A stretch of DNA of 47,023 nucleotides from Streptomyces sp. AcH 505. Lineage in GTDB: Bacteria; Actinomycetota; Actinomycetes; Streptomycetales; Streptomycetaceae. The notes beneath the pieces were generated by a model that was not told the DNA's origin, made no database searches, and saw nothing but the letters and a program-made list of their open reading frames with translations. The translations under genes were made by a program, and so were the position numbers. Shown piece after piece: positions 26,301-34,187 of this stretch (positions are counted from its first letter, which is position 1; each line of letters opens with the position of its first letter). The DNA lies in assembly GCF_000818175.1 (NCBI RefSeq), contig NZ_JTIY01000001.1, positions 2,466,907 to 2,513,929 on the forward strand, in the 5' to 3' direction.

Positions 26301-26711
26301 TACCTGCACCTGGCACTCCACGCCAAGGCGGATGCCGAGGATCCCGGGGACAGCCGTTTCCTGCTCCCGGACATCGATCTGACCTTCGCCGACATCGCCG
26401 CACTGCGGAACGGGTGGGGCCGCCTGGCCTACCTGTCTGCCTGCGAAACCGCACATACGGTACGGGAGTTGGTGGATGAGTCGATCAATCTCACTGCGGC
26501 GTTCCAGCTCGTGGGCTTCTCCGGCGTGATCGGAACCCAGTGGCGCGTCCCTGACGCCGTGGCCGAAACGGCCGCCCGCCGTTTTTACACCGAGCTGGCC
26601 CGCACCGACGGCGACCCGGCCCAAGCCCTTTCCCGTACCGCCCGCCATCTCAAGAGGCGCTATGCGGCCGCCCCGGCGGCGTGGGCGGCCCATCACCACG
26701 TCGGCGTCTGA
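23319..26711 (+). CDS. Large TPR-CHAT protease (CHAT-2)
   Basis: A 1130-residue protein with GTG start overlapping the CATASP-2 stop. Residues about 20-720 are tetratricopeptide-like repeats, many with a recurring pattern such as RLGHLGVTRLIRYEATGERA, then DLDEAIRLHEEALAL, typical of superhelical sensor arrays. The C-terminal CHAT domain starts near residue 790 and has His1001 in LHLALHA and Cys1042 in LSACETA, then GVIGTQWRVPD. The His is followed by Ala where the usual motif has Gly, a small deviation. The His-Cys spacing (41) is the same as in CHAT-1. By family analogy it is a self-restrained protease released by a trigger sensed through the TPR region; its substrate is unknown. Confidence 0.9.
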   Translation: MSEAPTGPVTDSPAVEGGSPLHVANDWRLRYERTGDAHDLVRAETAARDAVRRRRELGLEALEEFAELAQILRYGFAATDDPRTAAEAVAAGRSALAESHGAGPGAHAGAGPDSEIHKRRCLLAGTLVECRFALPDGALTEAVDLVRESMAAAPRSRDVAQISAAVLSVWADEYGDLDVSREAESAARLAESVAGSDEGRKAQAVDTLADVLRERYDLTRELDVLDEAIALGERGTETADGLPEDRAARLGHLGVTRLIRYEATGERADLDEAIRLHEEALALIRADHPDTGMHLNNLGAAVGERARLLRTDVELDAAIERSRAAVRRRAATPTRVKRLSNLGGALFNRFVRFGDLADLDEGIDHEREAVRLARGGTARSGLLGNLAGALAERYDWQGARGDLVEALALLRDALDAGPRPGTLANLTNSYGVALHAWYELTGDQDALDAALGQLRKGATVDSVTDPQFSLRLANVVTSLQVSSAQREHAAADAVAVARRALVTLRDGPAAAAIRTSLLLALHALGGQDDVDEAVELARTLVDEAPEDDPGGGQSLSNLAYVVNSRYENRGDPRDRAEVLTALRAAALSEAAGPTVRLHAARSWGQFAAREGDFEQAATAFAAAVELLPDAAPRRLERPDAQRWLAEFSGLASDAAAMWLARAEPERAMSLLELGRGVLLHRTLGIRGDTAKVREADAALADRFEELRDELDQLDMVRSPLPSIPSPLRGGAGGVPRHAPGSERNRERRRDLEAELAAVTSRITALPGLAGFRRPPETTALLAEAAEGPVVVVNVSSYRCDALLLTSGGLRHVPLPGLTAEELDRTAVEFHRDAVTALDPRADRGDVEAAEARLGGVLDLLWREVAAPVLTELGPPGSATRLWWVPTQALCQLPLHAATAADSGESLVDLTVSSYSPTVTALHHSRRRASAVLPGDDAVPRGAAVIHASGDGIDAPMLPAARREVHAAARYLGVDPLDAGNCDRSVLTSALVTSSYLHLALHAKADAEDPGDSRFLLPDIDLTFADIAALRNGWGRLAYLSACETAHTVRELVDESINLTAAFQLVGFSGVIGTQWRVPDAVAETAARRFYTELARTDGDPAQALSRTARHLKRRYAAAPAAWAAHHHVGV

Positions 26712-26911
26712 GGCCGCCGCCGCAATGAAAAGGCGTACGCCATCCGGAGGGCCGGGGCGTCCGCAGAGCGGGGCAGAGGAACTCGATTCCGCTGCCGGCG
26801 CTGTGACGGCAGGCGATGATCCGAGTGGTACGGCGCGTTCGCCGAGGTCGCGAACTCTTCCGGCGGTCCTTGGGACCGCGCCGGCCGACACCACGACATC
26901 ATGGAGGCGTC

Positions 26912-27295
26912 ATGCCGCTTTTCGGACGACGCAAGCAGCAGTCGGCCGGTCCTGTCGTACGGATCGGCCGGAAGTTCCATTCGGATGCCGGCATCGAGGC
27001 GTCCGTGGCGAACTTCCACGCCGCGGCCACCCAGCAGTTCGGGCAGGAGCCGGTCCTCACGGCGGCGCGGTGGACGGCCCCGCACCCCGCCCCTGAGCGC
27101 CTGATCGCCGCCCGCACGCCGAGTGGTACGTCCTACCTCGCTCTGTGGAGCGACGGCTCGATGTACTTCGTCGCCCCCGACTACCAGCAGCTGCCGACCC
27201 CGCCCCTGGTGGGCATGTGGAAGATGCGTGACAACTCCCTGTCCAGCACCGGCAGCGTCGAGGCGTCCGAATTCGGCGCCGACCGCGTGGGCTGA
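26912..27295 (+). CDS. Small conserved hypothetical protein (127 aa)
   Basis: A 127-residue soluble protein with an ATG at 26912 and a clean GGAGG ribosome site. It begins MPLFGRRKQQSAG, then GPVVRIGRKFHSDAGIEASV, and later LIAARTPSGTSYLALWSDGS, then MYFVAPDYQQLP, an alternating strand-rich profile ending in TGSVEASEFGADRVG. There is no membrane segment or recognised motif. It lies 200 bases after CHAT-2 and before a strong terminator, so it could be either the last gene of the island or an unrelated neighbour. Confidence 0.75.
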   Translation: MPLFGRRKQQSAGPVVRIGRKFHSDAGIEASVANFHAAATQQFGQEPVLTAARWTAPHPAPERLIAARTPSGTSYLALWSDGSMYFVAPDYQQLPTPPLVGMWKMRDNSLSSTGSVEASEFGADRVG

Positions 27296-27320
27296 GCCGC
27301 TCCGCACCGTGCCGACGCGC

Positions 27321-27356
27321 CGTCGGGCCCGTCCAGTTGCGTGGACGGGCCCGACG
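27321..27356. terminator. Long bidirectional hairpin
   Basis: A perfect 15-base stem (27321-27335 with 27342-27356; CGTCGGGCCCGTCCA and its complement) around loop GTTGCG lies between two convergent genes. It is the strongest hairpin in the window. Confidence 0.85.
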
Positions 27357-27381
27357 GCGGGGAGTGGCGGTACGCGGCGGG

Positions 27382-29055
27382 TCAGCGCACGCGGATGGTT
27401 ACCGTGACGGTCTTGAGGACCGCCGGGAGCTTTGTCGTGTCGACCTTCAGGATCTCGCCGTTGTCGGTCTTGCCCGTGGACGGCAACACCTTCTGGTGGA
27501 CGGTCCACTTGCCGTCGGGGTCGACGGCGATGGTGTCGATGCCGAAGTCGTCGTCGTTGGACAGGTACAGCGTCTTGCCCGCGTCCGTCGTGGCGACGCC
27601 CTCGATCTTGTCGTGCGCGAAGAAGCCGCCGGTCGGGTCGAGTTGGCTGACCAGCGAGCCGACGTTGACGTACGGCTGCTTCTGCGCGACGTTGACGCCC
27701 GCGCCGGTGAGCGCGGTGAGCGCGGCGTTGGTGCCCGCGGCGCCGACGAAGGCCTCGGGGGACTTGCCGCCGATCGTCAGGCCGCTGACGTCGGTCGCGC
27801 CGTTGGTGTCGAGCTCGTAGAGGCTCTTCTGCGCGAACGGCTGGAACTTGCCGTCGCGTTCGTCGATGAGGAACTTCGTGCCGGACAGCGCGGTGATCTC
27901 GCTGTTGGCGTTGCCCGTGGTGCCCGGGTCGTCCAGCAGGTACAGGTACTGCTTCGACCGGTACGTGCGCAGGTCGATCGTGACGATGCGGCTGGGCGAG
28001 ACGTTGGCGGCCTTGGTGGCGCCGAGGTCCGGCTGCTGCAGCGCGGACTGCATGACGCCGACCAGGGTCTTGCCGTCAGGCGTGACCGTCAGGCCCTCCA
28101 TGCCTTTGTTCTTGACGCGGTTGGCGAGTTCGGCGGGGAGATATCCGACGATCTTGTGGTGCGCGTTGTCCGGGCTGTTCTTGTACGGGGTCAGCCGGCC
28201 CAGCTCGTAGCCGTTGGCGTCGAAGTGCGTGACGTACGGGCCGTACTCGTCCGACACCCAGAACGTACCGTCGCGCAGCGCGACGAGGCCCTCGGAATCG
28301 TAGCCGTACGCGTCCCTGGCGACGGGCACCGGCGTACCGCCGTTGGCGTTCGTCGCGGCGACGTCGTCGATGACCTCGCTCGTGTCGTGCGGCGGCCGAC
28401 CGCTGTACTTCGTGCCGCCGAGCTTCTTCGGCCCCTTCAGCGTGACCGTCTTGACCAGCCGGGCCTTGCCGTCGACGAGCTTGAACTCGCCGATCTCCGG
28501 GGTGAAGTCGAGCAGCATCTCGGACTTGTTGCCGTCGGGCGCGTCGGCGTTGGGGCCGCGGTCCGTGAGGCCGTAGAAGCGGCCCGGCTTGCCGGGCACC
28601 GGGGCGAGCGACGAGCCGAAGCCCTCGCCGGAGAGTTCGGTGGTGGTGCCGCCGGGCCCCGCGACGTGTCCGAGCGGCGGCAGCGGGGCCCCGTTCGACT
28701 GCGTGTCCTTGAACAGCTCCACGGCGTCGGTGGTGGTGTAGGTGAAGGTGTCCGTGCCCTTGAAGCCGGGCTTCGGTGTGTACGTGAACGAGCCGTCCGC
28801 CTCGACCGTCGCCGTACCGTCGGAGGGGGCGGTGTGCCGTACGACCGCGGTAGCGCCGTGGTCGTTGCGCAGCACGTTGCCGGTCAGCTTGCCGTGGCCG
28901 GAGAAGGAGTCGGCGGTCGCGCGGAAGTCGTGCGAGGGTGCCGACAGCCAGCCGGCGGCCTGAGCCGCGGCCGTACCTGCGCCCGCCACGGCAACGGTGG
29001 CGGTGATCGCTATGGCGATCCGGGTGCGCTTGCGTGAGAAGGGTCTTGAAGCCAT
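27382..29055 (-). CDS. Secreted phytase-family esterase-like protein
   Basis: A 557-residue exported protein. A basic signal peptide (RKRTRIAIAITATVAVAG) ends near AAQAAG. A short beta-domain (about 40-115, GTATVEADGSFTYTPKPGFK, a cadherin-like/Ig-like repeat) precedes a large beta-propeller-like domain of the esterase-like phytase family, with EGFGSSLAPVPG, FYGLTDRGPN, DSEGLVALRDGTFWVSDEYG and MEGLTVTPDGKTLVGVMQSA. The ATG at 29055 is chosen because AGGGG precedes it; 21 extra residues are possible upstream. Family members are predicted phosphoester hydrolases at the cell surface. Neighbours give no pathway, and no signal suggests recent transfer. Confidence 0.88.
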   Translation of the reverse strand: MASRPFSRKRTRIAIAITATVAVAGAGTAAAQAAGWLSAPSHDFRATADSFSGHGKLTGNVLRNDHGATAVVRHTAPSDGTATVEADGSFTYTPKPGFKGTDTFTYTTTDAVELFKDTQSNGAPLPPLGHVAGPGGTTTELSGEGFGSSLAPVPGKPGRFYGLTDRGPNADAPDGNKSEMLLDFTPEIGEFKLVDGKARLVKTVTLKGPKKLGGTKYSGRPPHDTSEVIDDVAATNANGGTPVPVARDAYGYDSEGLVALRDGTFWVSDEYGPYVTHFDANGYELGRLTPYKNSPDNAHHKIVGYLPAELANRVKNKGMEGLTVTPDGKTLVGVMQSALQQPDLGATKAANVSPSRIVTIDLRTYRSKQYLYLLDDPGTTGNANSEITALSGTKFLIDERDGKFQPFAQKSLYELDTNGATDVSGLTIGGKSPEAFVGAAGTNAALTALTGAGVNVAQKQPYVNVGSLVSQLDPTGGFFAHDKIEGVATTDAGKTLYLSNDDDFGIDTIAVDPDGKWTVHQKVLPSTGKTDNGEILKVDTTKLPAVLKTVTVTIRVR

Positions 29056-29307
29056 ACCCCTGAACTTGGCGGTCGGTGGTGAACACCGGGTCGGCCTTCG
29101 GTGAACCCTCGGTGCCAAAAGAAACGGTTCTGCGGAGGCAGTCCGTACCCTCGGCAGGGGGTCGCCGTACTCGCGCGCGGGCTACTGTTGCCGTGGGCCG
29201 GTGACGGCGGCGCTGACTCTTGGCTCGCGTGCGGCGGACGGGTGGCGCCGGGCCGGCGGCGCCGGGTTTCGGGCCGGTCGCGGCCGGGCGGGGGGAGGGG
29301 TCCTGCG

Positions 29308-30687
29308 GTGCGAAGTGTGACGTTCCCCGGCGGGCTGCGCGGCGACGGTCTGCCGGCCGCCCTGTCCGACCAGCGGCGGCTTGCGGCGGTGGCGGCGACG
29401 GGCCTGCTGGACACCGGGCCCGAGCGGGAGTTCGACGATCTGGCGCGGCTGGCCGGTGCGGTGACCGGGTGTGCGCGGGCCTTCATCACCCTGGTCGACG
29501 ACCGCCGTTCGTTCTGGAAGTCGTGCGTAGGCGTGGACATCCAGCAGATCGCCGGACGGCAGAACGCGGCCCGGGAGAGCTTCTGTTACTTCCTGGTCGG
29601 CCTGGAAGGCGCGCCGTTCGCCGTGGCGGACGCGGCGACCGACCCGCGCACCAGCGACCACCCCTCGGTGGCGCCGATGAAGATCGGCGCGTGGGCCGGC
29701 TACCCGATTCTGGCGCCGGGCGGCGAGGTGGTGGGCAGCATGTGCGTGATCGACGAGAACTCGCACCCCTGGCAGCCCGCCGAACTGGCCACGCTGGCGA
29801 CCCTGGCCAGAGCGGTCAGCAACGAGATCAATCTGCGCACGTCGCTGGAGAACACGCGGGCCGCGCTGACGACCTCCAACCAACTGGCCCGCAGCCTCCA
29901 GGACAGCCTGCTGCCCCCGGCCCTCCCTTCGATACCCGGCCTGGACGCCGCCGCGTCCTACCTCCCCGCCGCCGGCGGCTCCGCGGTCGTGGGGGACTTC
30001 TACGACCTCTTCCAGGCGCGCGGCCCGTGGTGGTGCACGGTGATGGGCGACGTCTGCGGCAAAGGCACCGAGGCCGCCAAGATCACGGCCCTGGCCCGCT
30101 ACACGCTGCGCGCCCAGGCCACCGAGCATCTGTCGCCGGCGACCGTGCTGGACAACCTCAACACCGCGCTGCTCGAACAGCGCAAGGGCGAACGCTTCCT
30201 GACCGCCGCCTACGCCACGTTCCGCACCACCGCCACGGGCGTCTCGGGCCGGCTGTGCACGGCGGGACACCCGCCGGGGCTGATCCTGCGCGCCGACGGC
30301 CGCGTCCAGCGGACCGGCCGCCGCGGCAGCCTGCTCGGCGTCCTGCCGCAGGTGGACCTGACGGACGTACGCTTCCGCCTCGCTCCCGGCGACACCCTGC
30401 TCCTCTACACCGACGGCGCCCCGGAGGCCCGCCCCCGCCCCATCGTCCCCGGCGGCCCCCGCCCGGTCTTCGGCGACCAGGCCCTCGCCACGGCCCTGGC
30501 CGCCTGCCACGGCATGGACGCGGCGGGCACCGTACGCCCCATCGGCCGCGTCCTGGCCGCCCACACCGGCGACTGGGCGAGCGACGACACGGCGCTCCTG
30601 GCACTACGCGTACGGGAACGCCCCCCAACACCGTCGCCTCCCGCGGTCGCGACCCGGGGCCCGATACCGGCGCCGCGCCGCGCATGA
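29308..30687 (+). CDS. GAF-SpoIIE (PP2C-type) serine phosphatase
   Basis: A 459-residue cytoplasmic protein. A GAF domain spans about residues 15-175 (DLARLAGAVTGCARAFITLV, GSMCVIDEN), a short helical linker (NTRAALTTSNQLARSLQDSL) follows, and the SpoIIE/PP2C domain has VVGDFYDLF, MGDVCGKGTEAA, CTAGHPPGLIL and LLLYTDGAPEA, with the metal-binding Asp residues intact. The GTG at 29308 follows a GGGGGAGGGG ribosome site. SpoIIE enzymes dephosphorylate anti-anti-sigma factors; this type is abundant in streptomycetes and probably tunes a sigma regulon. The target is not in the window. The gene faces the multidomain phosphatase at 30837, and a small ORF overlaps its stop. Confidence 0.9.
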   Translation: MRSVTFPGGLRGDGLPAALSDQRRLAAVAATGLLDTGPEREFDDLARLAGAVTGCARAFITLVDDRRSFWKSCVGVDIQQIAGRQNAARESFCYFLVGLEGAPFAVADAATDPRTSDHPSVAPMKIGAWAGYPILAPGGEVVGSMCVIDENSHPWQPAELATLATLARAVSNEINLRTSLENTRAALTTSNQLARSLQDSLLPPALPSIPGLDAAASYLPAAGGSAVVGDFYDLFQARGPWWCTVMGDVCGKGTEAAKITALARYTLRAQATEHLSPATVLDNLNTALLEQRKGERFLTAAYATFRTTATGVSGRLCTAGHPPGLILRADGRVQRTGRRGSLLGVLPQVDLTDVRFRLAPGDTLLLYTDGAPEARPRPIVPGGPRPVFGDQALATALAACHGMDAAGTVRPIGRVLAAHTGDWASDDTALLALRVRERPPTPSPPAVATRGPIPAPRRA

Positions 30688-30779
30688 GCCTGGAAGAACT
30701 CGGCGCCACGATCGGCCCCGCCACGGAGATCCTGACGGTGACGGAACCGGGCAACCGCCACAACTGGCGGCCTACGTAA
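30684..30779 (+). CDS. Possible 31-residue peptide overlapping the phosphatase stop (ATGA)
   Basis: The ATG at 30684 overlaps the TGA of the preceding phosphatase and opens 32 codons to TAA at 30777, encoding SLEELGATIGPATEI, then LTVTEPGNRHNWRPT. The ATGA arrangement is typical of coupled translation, but there is no independent ribosome site, and the frame could be incidental. I do not recognise it. Confidence 0.3.
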   Translation: MSLEELGATIGPATEILTVTEPGNRHNWRPT

Positions 30780-30836
30780 GCGAACACCTCACGTCCTGGG
30801 CCGCCTTAGCGCCGGCGGCGGGCGGGTGCGCGTGGC

Positions 30837-33146
30837 TCAGTCTTCGTCTTCCAGGGGCTGTTCGGCCCAGATGGTTTTGCCGTTGGACGAGCGGCGGGTG
30901 CCCCATTTGTGGGTGATCTGCGAGACGATGAACAGCCCGCGACCGCCTTCGTCGGTCACCCTGGCGTGTCTGAGGTCGGGGGTCACGGTGCTGGAGTCGC
31001 CCACCTCGATCGTCAGGGACTGGTCGAGGATGAGCCGCAGGGTGATGGGCGGCGTGCCGTACCGCACCGCGTTGGTGACCAGCTCGCTCACCAGCAGGCC
31101 CGCCGAGTCGACGCTGTCCTCGGAGACGGGGTGGGGGAGTCCGGTCAGCCAGCGCCGGGTCAGCCGGCGGGCCTCGGAGGCGGCCCGGTCCTCCTGGGGC
31201 AGTTCCCACACGGCGGTGTTGTCGGACGACAGTTGGTGGGTGCGGGCCAGCAGCGCGGTGCCCGTGTGGCGCGGACTGGCTGCCAGCCGGGTGAACAGGC
31301 CGTCCGCCAGGTCCTGCGCCGAGTCGTACACGGCCAGGAGCCGGCTGACGACTTCCGTGCTCAGCGCCTGGTCCAGGTCGTCACCGGCGAGGATGAGGGT
31401 CGTACCGCTCTCCAGGCTCCGGCCGGCCATCGCGAACGGCGCGGTGTCGGGGGCTCCCAGGCGCGGACCGACCGGTGCGTCGATCCGGTCGACACGGCCG
31501 TCCGGGCCGATCACCCGGGGCCCGCGCTGTCCGGCGCAGGCGACGCGGCAGGCCTGCGCCACCGGATCGTAGACGGCGAAGGTGCAGCTGGCGGTCAGTG
31601 CGTCGGCGGGGCCCGTCGTCCGCTGGTCGTCGGACAGCCGGGTCACGGTGTCGCCGAGCCGGGCGAGCAGTTCGTCCGGCTCGAGTTCCAGGTCGGCGAG
31701 GGCGCGCAGGGCCGTACGCATATGTCCCATGATGGCGAGGGCATGCGCCCCGGCGCCGTCGACCTCGCCCACGGCCAGCGCGCAGCGGGCGCCCGACAGC
31801 GGGATGACGTCGAACCACGTGTGGCTGTCCGAGCTGGGTGACAGCGCAACGTACGCGGTGTCGATGCCCAGTTGCGGGCTGGGCCGCTTCGGCAGGAGCT
31901 TGCGGTGCACGGTCGAGGCCAGGGCACGGTCGTGCGCGGCGCGGCGCGCGTTGTCGAGGCAGAGCGCCGCGTGCGTGGCGCTGTCCGCGACGGCCGTCAG
32001 GTCGTCCCTGGTGAAGGGCTCGGAGTCGCCGCAGCGCAGCAGCCGCAGCAGTCCCAGCACCCGGCCGCGGACGGTGAGCGGGGCCACGATCATGGTGTGG
32101 GCGCGGGTCTGGGCCTGGGCCCGGGAGTCGGCGGGGTCGGTGCGGCTGCCGTCACCGCTCTCGTCGTCGGCGTCCGCCCGTACCAGTACCGGACGCTCCT
32201 CGCGCAGCGCCTTGTTGACTGCGGCCTCGTCCCCGACGGCGCTCACCTCACCGATACCGATACCGATACTGATACCGGCACCGGCACCGGTCTCGGCGTC
32301 TGCGTCGGCGGACCCGCTCGTACGGAAGGCAGCGCGGCGTAGCAGCAGCTTCTCGGTGTCGACAGGCCGCAACGGCGGGTAGTCGCCACCTGCGACCTGT
32401 TCGGTGAGCGTGACGAGAGCGATGTCCGCGAAATCGGGCACCAGCGCGTCGGCGAAGTGCTGGCAGCTCTCCGTCACTTGGAGGGAGCGGCCGACGAGTT
32501 CGCGGACCCGGGAGACGCAGTCCGCCCGCTCGCGGTCGCGTTCCCTTCGGGTCACTTCCAGCAGCGTCATGGCCAGTCCGAGCGGCTCCCCGTGCGGCCC
32601 GGACAGGCGGAAGGCGGAGACGGAGTAGTACTGCCGCCTGCGGGGACGGACCGTGGTGAAACTCGTGACCAGCCGGGAGAACACCGGTGTCCCGGTCTTC
32701 AGTACCTCGCGGGCCGCCGCGACCTCCCGCGCCGGGTCCTCCAGGTCGTACGCCTCGTCGAGCGGTCTGCCGAGGAGCTTGTCGGCCGAGTCGCCGTACA
32801 TCGCCCGGGCCGCGGCGCTGGCCCGTACGAGCCGCAGGTCCTGGTCGAGGACGATCAGGCCCAGCTGTGACTCGGCGAAGAGCGCCCGTACGAGCGCGCC
32901 CTCCAGGTCGGGGCCGGCGGCGCGCGGTCCCGAGCCGGCGCCGTCGTACGGGTAGATCTCCCACCCCTCGGCATCCGGCCGGGGCACTGCGCGCAGCGGT
33001 ACGCCGGATCCGGCGACGGCCTCCGCCGCGCCACGGTCCCGTACCCGTACCGCAGGACTGCCGAAGAGCCGGGCGGCGGCGTCGCTCCACGAGGTGACCC
33101 GTCCGGCGTCGTCCACGGTGAACAGCGGCTCCGGCGTCCGTTCCAT
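30837..33146 (-). CDS. PAS-GAF-SpoIIE phosphatase with C-terminal HATPase (anti-sigma-type) domain
   Basis: A 769-residue cytoplasmic signalling protein with two PAS-like regions (from about residues 5 and 85; SQLGLIVLDQDLRLVRASAA), a GAF domain (about 230-390), a SpoIIE/PP2C-like phosphatase domain (about 400-610; ALAVGEVDGAGAHALAIMGH, TTLILAGDDLDQ) and a serine-kinase-type HATPase_c end (about 640-769; LLVSELVTNAVRYGTPPIT, DEGGRGLFIVSQI). The phosphatase glycine-aspartate motifs look altered compared with 29308 (GEVDGAGAH where GDVxGxG is usual), so activity is uncertain. Such fusions couple a partner-switching kinase to its own phosphatase. ATG 33146 is chosen as the first credible start. 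A repeat-coded GISIGIGIGE stretch lies near residue 290. Confidence 0.9.
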   Translation of the reverse strand: MERTPEPLFTVDDAGRVTSWSDAAARLFGSPAVRVRDRGAAEAVAGSGVPLRAVPRPDAEGWEIYPYDGAGSGPRAAGPDLEGALVRALFAESQLGLIVLDQDLRLVRASAAARAMYGDSADKLLGRPLDEAYDLEDPAREVAAAREVLKTGTPVFSRLVTSFTTVRPRRRQYYSVSAFRLSGPHGEPLGLAMTLLEVTRRERDRERADCVSRVRELVGRSLQVTESCQHFADALVPDFADIALVTLTEQVAGGDYPPLRPVDTEKLLLRRAAFRTSGSADADAETGAGAGISIGIGIGEVSAVGDEAAVNKALREERPVLVRADADDESGDGSRTDPADSRAQAQTRAHTMIVAPLTVRGRVLGLLRLLRCGDSEPFTRDDLTAVADSATHAALCLDNARRAAHDRALASTVHRKLLPKRPSPQLGIDTAYVALSPSSDSHTWFDVIPLSGARCALAVGEVDGAGAHALAIMGHMRTALRALADLELEPDELLARLGDTVTRLSDDQRTTGPADALTASCTFAVYDPVAQACRVACAGQRGPRVIGPDGRVDRIDAPVGPRLGAPDTAPFAMAGRSLESGTTLILAGDDLDQALSTEVVSRLLAVYDSAQDLADGLFTRLAASPRHTGTALLARTHQLSSDNTAVWELPQEDRAASEARRLTRRWLTGLPHPVSEDSVDSAGLLVSELVTNAVRYGTPPITLRLILDQSLTIEVGDSSTVTPDLRHARVTDEGGRGLFIVSQITHKWGTRRSSNGKTIWAEQPLEDED
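32251..32290. repeat. Hexanucleotide repeat inside the PAS-GAF phosphatase gene
   Basis: About six units of ATACCG-like hexamer (CCGATA and CCGGCA variants) encode the alternating GISIGIGIGE and GAGAG stretch in the GAF linker region. Length may vary among strains; the frame is preserved because the unit is six bases. Confidence 0.6.
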
Positions 33147-33260
33147 CGATGCCTGCCGATCTGGCGTCCGATGTCCACGCCGGTGGCTTGTCCGTCCCCT
33201 CACATCATCGCCGCGAACGGGTCGTCCGTCCTGTTCGGAGGCTCGGAAGCGGCCCGTCCA

Positions 33261-34061
33261 CTACGCCGGCGGCCGTACGTCCGTGAAGTGCGCGAGCGCG
33301 GTGATGACCCGCTCGGCGATGTCCGGCGGCCAGCGGAAGGAAGGGGCGACCGCCTGCTGGTGGGCGAGACCGTGCAGACCGAGCCAGAGCGCGACCGCGT
33401 CGGCGGCGAGATCGGTGCTGGTCGCGCGGCCGGCGGCGACACAGCTGCCGAGGGCTTCGGCGAGCCGCCGCATGCTGGCCTGACCGAGGGTCGCCACGTC
33501 CTCCTCGGTCACGGAACTCGCGTCCAGGTCGGGTGTCCAGAGCCCGCCGAACATGGCGCGGTAGCGGCCGGGGTGGGCGCGGGCGAACGCCAAGTAGCTG
33601 TGGCACAGGGCCGTCAGCCGTTCACGGGGCGCGTCGTCAGCAGAGTCCTCAGCCGGGTTCGCGGCAGAGTCCTCAGCCGGGTTCGCGGCAGAGTGCTCAG
33701 CCGGGTTCGCGGCGGTGTCCGCGGCAGCCTCTACGGCAGTGCCCGTGGCGGTGTCCGCGGCAGCCTGTGCGGAGGTGCCCGCAGCAGTGTCCGCCGCGCC
33801 CAACTGCTCGTCCAGCTCGGCGAAGGCGTTACGCACCACGGCCAGCATGATGGCGGGCTGGTCCGGAAAGTGCCGGTAGATCGACGGGGCCGCGATCCCG
33901 ACGCGCCGGGCGACGGAGCGCAGGGTGACGGCGCCCGCGTCACCGGCCTCGTCGAGCAGGTCGACCGCCGCCGTCACGATCTCGTCGCGCAGCCGATCGC
34001 CCTGCCCGCGGCGATTGCGAACGCGGCTCCGTGTCGCTGCTGCTGATGTGTCGGGTCTCAT
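33261..34061 (-). CDS. TetR/AcrR-family repressor with an internal tandem-repeat insertion
   Basis: A 266-residue regulator. The TetR HTH occupies about residues 22-70 (DEIVTAAVDLLDEAGDAGAV, then VARRVGIAAPSIYRHFPDQ). A low-complexity insertion (about 90-145) contains three copies of AANPAE[DH]S, encoded by three 24-base repeats. The ligand domain follows (ALCHSYLAFARAHPGRYRAM to the end). It is longer than typical family members (about 200 residues) because of the insertion. It is divergent from the MDR oxidoreductase gene, and the 126-base intergenic region holds CCTTACG operator-like repeats; it probably represses that gene and itself. A paralogue without the insertion is two genes away. 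Confidence 0.92.
   Translation of the reverse strand: MRPDTSAAATRSRVRNRRGQGDRLRDEIVTAAVDLLDEAGDAGAVTLRSVARRVGIAAPSIYRHFPDQPAIMLAVVRNAFAELDEQLGAADTAAGTSAQAAADTATGTAVEAAADTAANPAEHSAANPAEDSAANPAEDSADDAPRERLTALCHSYLAFARAHPGRYRAMFGGLWTPDLDASSVTEEDVATLGQASMRRLAEALGSCVAAGRATSTDLAADAVALWLGLHGLAHQQAVAPSFRWPPDIAERVITALAHFTDVRPPA
33640..33711. repeat. Three 24-base tandem repeats in the TetR gene
   Basis: The unit beginning GCAGAGTCCTCAGCCGGG occurs at 33640-33663, 33664-33687 and 33688-33711; the third has one substitution. They encode the repeated AANPAEDS segment in an exposed linker, and further degenerate GTGTCCGCGGCAGCC-like repeats follow. Copy number is likely variable. Confidence 0.85.
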
Positions 34062-34068
34062 GGCTTCA

Positions 34069-34142
34069 CCTTACGCTCTGAACCTTACGGGCGTTGCCTC
34101 TTGCGCACACACCCCTAACGTGCGTAGCCTTACGCTCGTAAG
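34069..34142. promoter_or_regulatory. Operator-like CCTTACG repeats and palindrome between divergent TetR and MDR genes
   Basis: CCTTACG occurs at 34069-34075, 34083-34089 and 34128-34134; the last is part of CTTACGCTCGTAAG (34129-34142), a palindrome with 6-base arms and a CT centre. CCTTACGCTC is repeated exactly at 34069-34078 and 34128-34137. This is the expected layout for TetR-family autoregulation and repression of the divergent operon. Confidence 0.65.
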
Positions 34143-34187
34143 TTCAAGCGGGGCCGACCGGGTCCCGCCCAACCGATCGGACCTCTC

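Noticed and set aside
27337..29037. Long plus-strand frame opposite the phytase-like gene
   Set aside because: Arg/Val/Gly-rich shadow with no motif; the minus-strand gene has a signal peptide and recognisable family motifs.
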